Shown in pieces: positions 59,757 to 64,000 of a stretch of 64,000 nt of DNA; the first letter of the stretch is position 1; every line of letters starts with the position of its first letter. The stretch is from NCBI RefSeq assembly GCF_008831285.2, contig NC_045139.1, positions 13,498,354 through 13,562,353 on the forward strand, read 5' to 3'. The position numbers and the translations under genes are program-made. The notes under the pieces are model-generated. The model was given only the letters and a program-made list of their open reading frames with translations, had not been told where the DNA came from and did not search any database. Source of the stretch: Nymphaea colorata (taxonomy: Eukaryota; Streptophyta; Magnoliopsida; Nymphaeales; Nymphaeaceae).

Positions 59757-62700
59757 TCACTTGGTGCTGGCTAACTGGGTGCGGAGGAGCTTGGCTGCCG
59801 CCACCATGTTGGTCAAGGCAGGGACGACTTCGTTATACTTCCTCGTCTTGAGACCGCAGTCCGGGTTTACCCACAAAATGTTGGTCTCAAGCACAGCGAG
59901 CATCTTGTTGATGCGGTCGGCGATCTCCTCGGTGGATGGAATCCTGGGGGAGTGGATGTCGTAGACACCGGGGCCAATACCGGCGCCATACCTGACACCC
60001 TCGCGGAACACGGAGAGCAGCTTCTCGTCAGACCGGGAGTTCTCAATGGTGATAACATCAGCATCCATGTCGATGATGGACTGGATGATATCGTTGAAGT
60101 TGGAATAGCACATGTGGGTATGGATCTGAATTGCAAAATAGAGAGATAAATGCCATTAAGCCGCTGATATCAGGCATAAGGAGAGATACGGAGGCACTAG
60201 TTGAATGAGGTGAGCTCAATATGCAGAGACAGCGGCAGACCCAAAAAAAAGACCACGAAACTCGGTAAAGAGGCAAGGGAAGTAAAGTTTTAAAGTACCT
60301 GGGTGGTGTCCTTAACACCAACATTTGTGATCCTGAATGAGTGGACAGCCCAGTCTAGGTAGAAAGCCTGCTCCGACTTCCGCAATGGCAACCCTTCTCT
60401 CAGAGCAGCCTCATCAATTTGGATGACCTGTGGGCAGAGAGAAAAAGCATAACTTAAAACAAAGGGTTTCATGGAGTCCGGACCCAGCATGAGCAGAACC
60501 CGTAAAGAATAATGAACCTGAATTCCAGCAGCTTCTAGGTCCTCGACTTCTTCCTTGATAGCCAGGGCGATCTGGTAGCAGGTTTCAAACCTTGGCTGGT
60601 CATTTCTTACAAAGGACCAGTTAAGGATGGTCACTGGACCGGTGAGCATTCCCTTCATGGGGCGGCTGGTCATGCTCTGAGCAGCTGAGGACCAGAACAC
60701 AGTCATGGGTGTCGGGCGGCTCACATCACCGTAGATGATTGGGGGTTTGACACAGCGTGATCCATAAGATTGCACCCAACCATTGACCGTGAAGGCGAAG
60801 CCTTGCAACTGCTCCCCAAAGTACTCAACCATGTCGTTCCTCTGAAAGTACAAACACAAGGACACTAAGTACCTCTTTTCTGTGAAAATGGAGAAACAGT
60901 CAAAACTGATAGAACGAGCATGACACCTCTGGCTCTCCGTGCACAAGGACATCAATGTCAAGCTCTTCCTGCATCTTGACAACCTTCTGGATCTCCTCCT
61001 TGATTGCACTGACATATTCCTCCTCGGAGATCCTACAACAAGACCAAGATTACCGTTCTTAAAATCCAGAAAACCAAATGCCAAGATCTGTCATAGGATT
61101 AAGCAAGGACTTAATGCACACTTCTTGGCTTTGTATTCACGTCGCACTCTCCTAAGCTCAATGGTCTGAGGGAAGGACCCAATTGTGGTCGTTGGAAGAA
61201 TGGGGAGGTTCAGCTTCTTTTGCTGCGCATCCAACCTAGCACTCACAGGGGTGGCTCGGCGATGATCAGATCCTTTCAATGCAGCAGCCTAAGCAGATAC
61301 AGAACACATTTTAATTTAAAAACCGTGTCAACGGAATCCAGGACCTAGTGTTTACAGGGACAGCAGATCCCAAGAATTTCTTTTTCAGTTATAACTTACA
61401 GCGTTCTGAACAGCTTCATTGGTCACTCTTGGAGAAGACTTCCTCGACGCATGAGCACTAGCGTTGGCAGATAAGAACGCCTGCAGAAACAAGAAGTTCA
61501 GTTACTTGTTCACTGAAAACGAACGATGAACCGAGAGCAAGTATAGCCGAATACAAACCTCATCTTTCTGACCAGTCAATGCCTTGGCGAGGGCGTTTAC
61601 TTCCACCACCTTCTGTGCCGCAAAAGCCAACCAAGACTTGATCTCACCGTCAAGCTTTGTCTCATTTACAAGATCAACGGCAGTATGCATCAGCGAGCAA
61701 GATGTGGAAACAACAAGCTTATCTGCACAATAACACGCACAGCAGCATTAGAAAACTTTGATGACCACTGTTTTCCTTCTCGTAAAAGAATTGGCAAGCT
61801 CATGTTGACATATCAAGTAAAAAAATGATAAATTAATGGAATTACCCTTGCCAACAAGGGCCTCGAGTTCATGCAACAAGCTAAGTGATGCAGCCAAATC
61901 ATTTGCCCAGATGTTCCTTCCATCGACTACTCCAGCAAAGAGGAACTTGCCAGCTGGGAAACCGCTCTTGATCAAGTCAATGGTCTGAGTACCACGGACA
62001 AGATCAAAACCAAAGCCAGAGATACCCTTCAGTGAAGTAATAGTCCTGAAAATCAAGAGATATTGAGCACAAGAAGCCTCAGATCGGAAAATAAAACAGG
62101 AAACAAAAGCAGGTTGTCAGCCAGAGATCCAATATAGCATCAGAAAGCCAGATTTGCTATGATATCTTACTTGTATGCCTCGGCGGGGACATCAGCAAAG
62201 TATGTTTCGATAAGAACATTCAAGCCAGAGAAGGATGACTCCAGCTCAGCGTATGCCTCAGTAAATGCGTTCAGTTTGTGTGAGTCCAAATCCAGGACAA
62301 GAGTAGGTTCATCGAACTGGATCCAGCTTGCTCCAACTGCCTTCAATTCAGCGATAACTTCCCTGTGCAGAGACCAAGCTCACAATGAGAAGCACAATAC
62401 CACACTTCCAAACAAAAAAAATTACCCAAGGATATAGCTTCCTGTTCTCACTTGTAAACTGGAAGAATCTTCCCCAGGAGTGAGAGAAGAGAGAAAGATT
62501 TCTCAACACCCTTTGCTGGTTTTGACAGTAGCAGGTAGGAAACAGGACCAATAATGACAGGAATAGTGTTAATTCCAAGCTGCGGCACATACATACATCC
62601 ACATTAGAATCTAAGGCAAAATAATGAATGTTTCAATAGGAACCTACAACAAAGGACACATACCTCTTTTGCCTCCTTGTATTCTGACACAGCTTTGTGT

Positions 62701-63252
62701 GATGCGTAAGAAAACTTCACATCAGGTCCCAATTCAGGCACAATGAAATGGCTATTTGACCAAAAAAGCTTAGTCAGAACTTTGTAGCCTAATCACTGAA
62801 TAGGATAAGATAAATTAGATACAAGTAAGACAGAATAAAGGACATCTATTTACTTTTCGACCTTTATAATTTTCAGAAGAAATGCAGGAGAAGAAGACTT
62901 ACTAATTGGTGTCAAACCATTTGGTCATCTCCATGGCAGGAACAGTAGCATTTCCTCTAGCCATGGAGAAGTAGGTATCGAATCCAATCTCTCCACCGTT
63001 CCAGCCATACCTAGGAGGAACAGCACCAAGCATTGCTGTGGTATCAAGGACCTGGTCGTAGTATGAAAAAGTATTGCTCGGAATGTGCTTAATCCCAGCA
63101 TCAGCCATTTGCTTCCAGATGGATAGCCTCAGATCTTTGGCAACCTTCTCTAGATCCTGGGCTGTGCTCTTGCCATCCCAGAATGATTCCAATGCAAATT
63201 TGAGCTCTCTCTTTGGGCCCATACGAGGATATCCAACAATGTGGGATGCCAT
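59757..63252 (-). CDS. METE: Cobalamin-independent methionine synthase (5-methyltetrahydropteroyltriglutamate-homocysteine methyltransferase)
   Basis: This enzyme transfers a methyl group from 5-methyltetrahydrofolate-triglutamate to homocysteine, giving methionine. Twelve coding exons fit with agreeing phases: 62903-63252, 62664-62751, 62452-62579, 62171-62362, 61846-62045, 61559-61722, 61400-61480, 61122-61288, 60927-61032, 60518-60841, 60299-60427 and 59757-60125. They total 765 aa, exactly the usual plant length. The N-terminus [19 protein letters not shown] and C-terminus RTQLASTK match cytosolic plant forms, with no transit peptide. The zinc site is complete: His and Cys in THMCYS, Glu in ITIENSRSD and Cys in NPDCGL. 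The substrate loop [11 protein letters not shown] is present. The ATG at 63252 is the conserved start. Two paired barrels are expected, N-terminal half exons 1-6 and C-terminal half exons 8-12. The gene appears intact. Confidence 0.98.
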
Positions 63253-64000
63253 TGTGCTGCTCACCAGATCAATGCAGGGAAAAAAACAGCTCAGAAGGTT
63301 ACCTTATAACCCAAATATATTCTAAGCATGTAACAGGATACGAATTATGGGATCATGTTATTTTTCAGTTAATTGCAAGAATTAAAATGCCAAGAACAGC
63401 AACACCTTGATCCTTTACTAAGCTTCCGGTGTCCAATGAGGTTCAACCACAAGAAATAACATTGCAAGAAAATGTCATGAATCATAAGACGGTGTCAAAA
63501 TCGAAGAACGATAAAACAATTTGGGTCACGAAAGTAAAAACCTTATATAACAAGTTGAAGCAATAAGATTCAGGAGATCAACAGTAAATGGATTAATGAG
63601 CTCATTAATAAACAAACAACAATGACTCCCCTGCGTAGTGCGTACCTAAAATCCTATAAGTCACGGTAATTAAAAATAAAACATAGTGTCTCAAGCCCGA
63701 AACTGCTTGAGCATACCGACGAAACACTGAAATTAAAGCTTGGAAAACACGCACGAAAATGAAGGCGGTGTGTGGATCTAGTACAAAATCAAGGTCCTCT
63801 AAACGAACAATACATCCATAGCGCATCAATAACAACACGGGACAAAAAAGTGTCAAACAGCACCAGTGTTGCAAATGCCACATAAGAAAAGCAGATCCAG
63901 GACTCTGGAAATCAGATCTGCATTACCTCCATTATCCGAACATATATCTCAAAAGATTTCCTTCGGACAAAAGCAAAAAGGCAGAAAAATTCTTAAGATC
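63253..64000. other. Upstream region of the methionine synthase gene
   Basis: This holds the 5' UTR, probably with an intron because an AG (CACCAGATC in plus orientation) lies close to the ATG, and perhaps the promoter. The promoter may extend beyond the window. No other gene was recognised; a 92-codon open frame at 63605-63883 (minus) has no domain. Confidence 0.5.

Noticed and set aside
1..64000. CRISPR arrays, bacterial operons, tRNA or rRNA genes
   Set aside because: No regularly spaced repeats with unique spacers, no cloverleaf-forming sequences noticed and no rRNA motifs; the window is plainly plant nuclear DNA.

Overview
This window is nuclear DNA from a flowering plant. The genes have many small exons with GT-AG introns, often long. 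The proteins include plant-type families: cobalamin-independent methionine synthase, a plant gamma-tubulin complex protein 6 and a DRB-type dsRNA-binding protein. Introns and spacers are AT-rich and full of microsatellites, LTR-retrotransposon and hAT sequence. I cannot name the species. Exon models were built by hand from splice sites, reading phase and remembered family similarity, so individual junctions need transcript support.

Layout, left to right. (1) 1-2570: a MITE-like stretch with two 26-bp palindromes and a 350-bp pyrimidine tract. (2) 2571-3634, minus: the 5' part of a small RRM gene of the BPA1/Vip1-like type, behind tandem TGGGCY promoter motifs. (3) 3.9-8.8 kb: intergenic, with a 98-bp tandem duplication. 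(4) 8786-31944, minus: a complete GCP6 gene, 16 coding exons over 23 kb, 1274 aa predicted. Intron 12 carries a young Copia retrotransposon (11186-20040, perfect 5-bp target duplication). The Copia 5' LTR is itself split by an intact hAT transposon (16236-19714, perfect 8-bp target duplication). (5) 33783-36096, minus: Mediator subunit MED21 (138 aa). (6) 39181-50904, minus: an hnRNP R/Q (LIF2-like) protein with three RRMs in 12 exons, with an apparent 1-bp frame break in exon 1. (7) 52033-52756, plus: the catalytic part of an AlkB-like 2-oxoglutarate/Fe(II) dioxygenase. (8) 54316-57727, minus: a protein with three dsRNA-binding domains (578 aa). (9) 59757-63252, minus: methionine synthase (765 aa), complete.

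The genes are unrelated housekeeping or RNA-biology genes: microtubule nucleation, transcription, RNA binding, nucleic-acid demethylation and methionine synthesis. They do not form a pathway or cluster. The accessory biology is transposon biology: nested insertions, a deletion derivative of the hAT in the next-but-one gene, and AT-rich elements with TGTCACA ends in introns. I found no convincing new multi-gene system. The most useful leads are the hAT insertion at the predicted transcription start of the Copia LTR, the autonomous/non-autonomous hAT pair, the frame break in the RRM gene, and the three-domain DRB protein.
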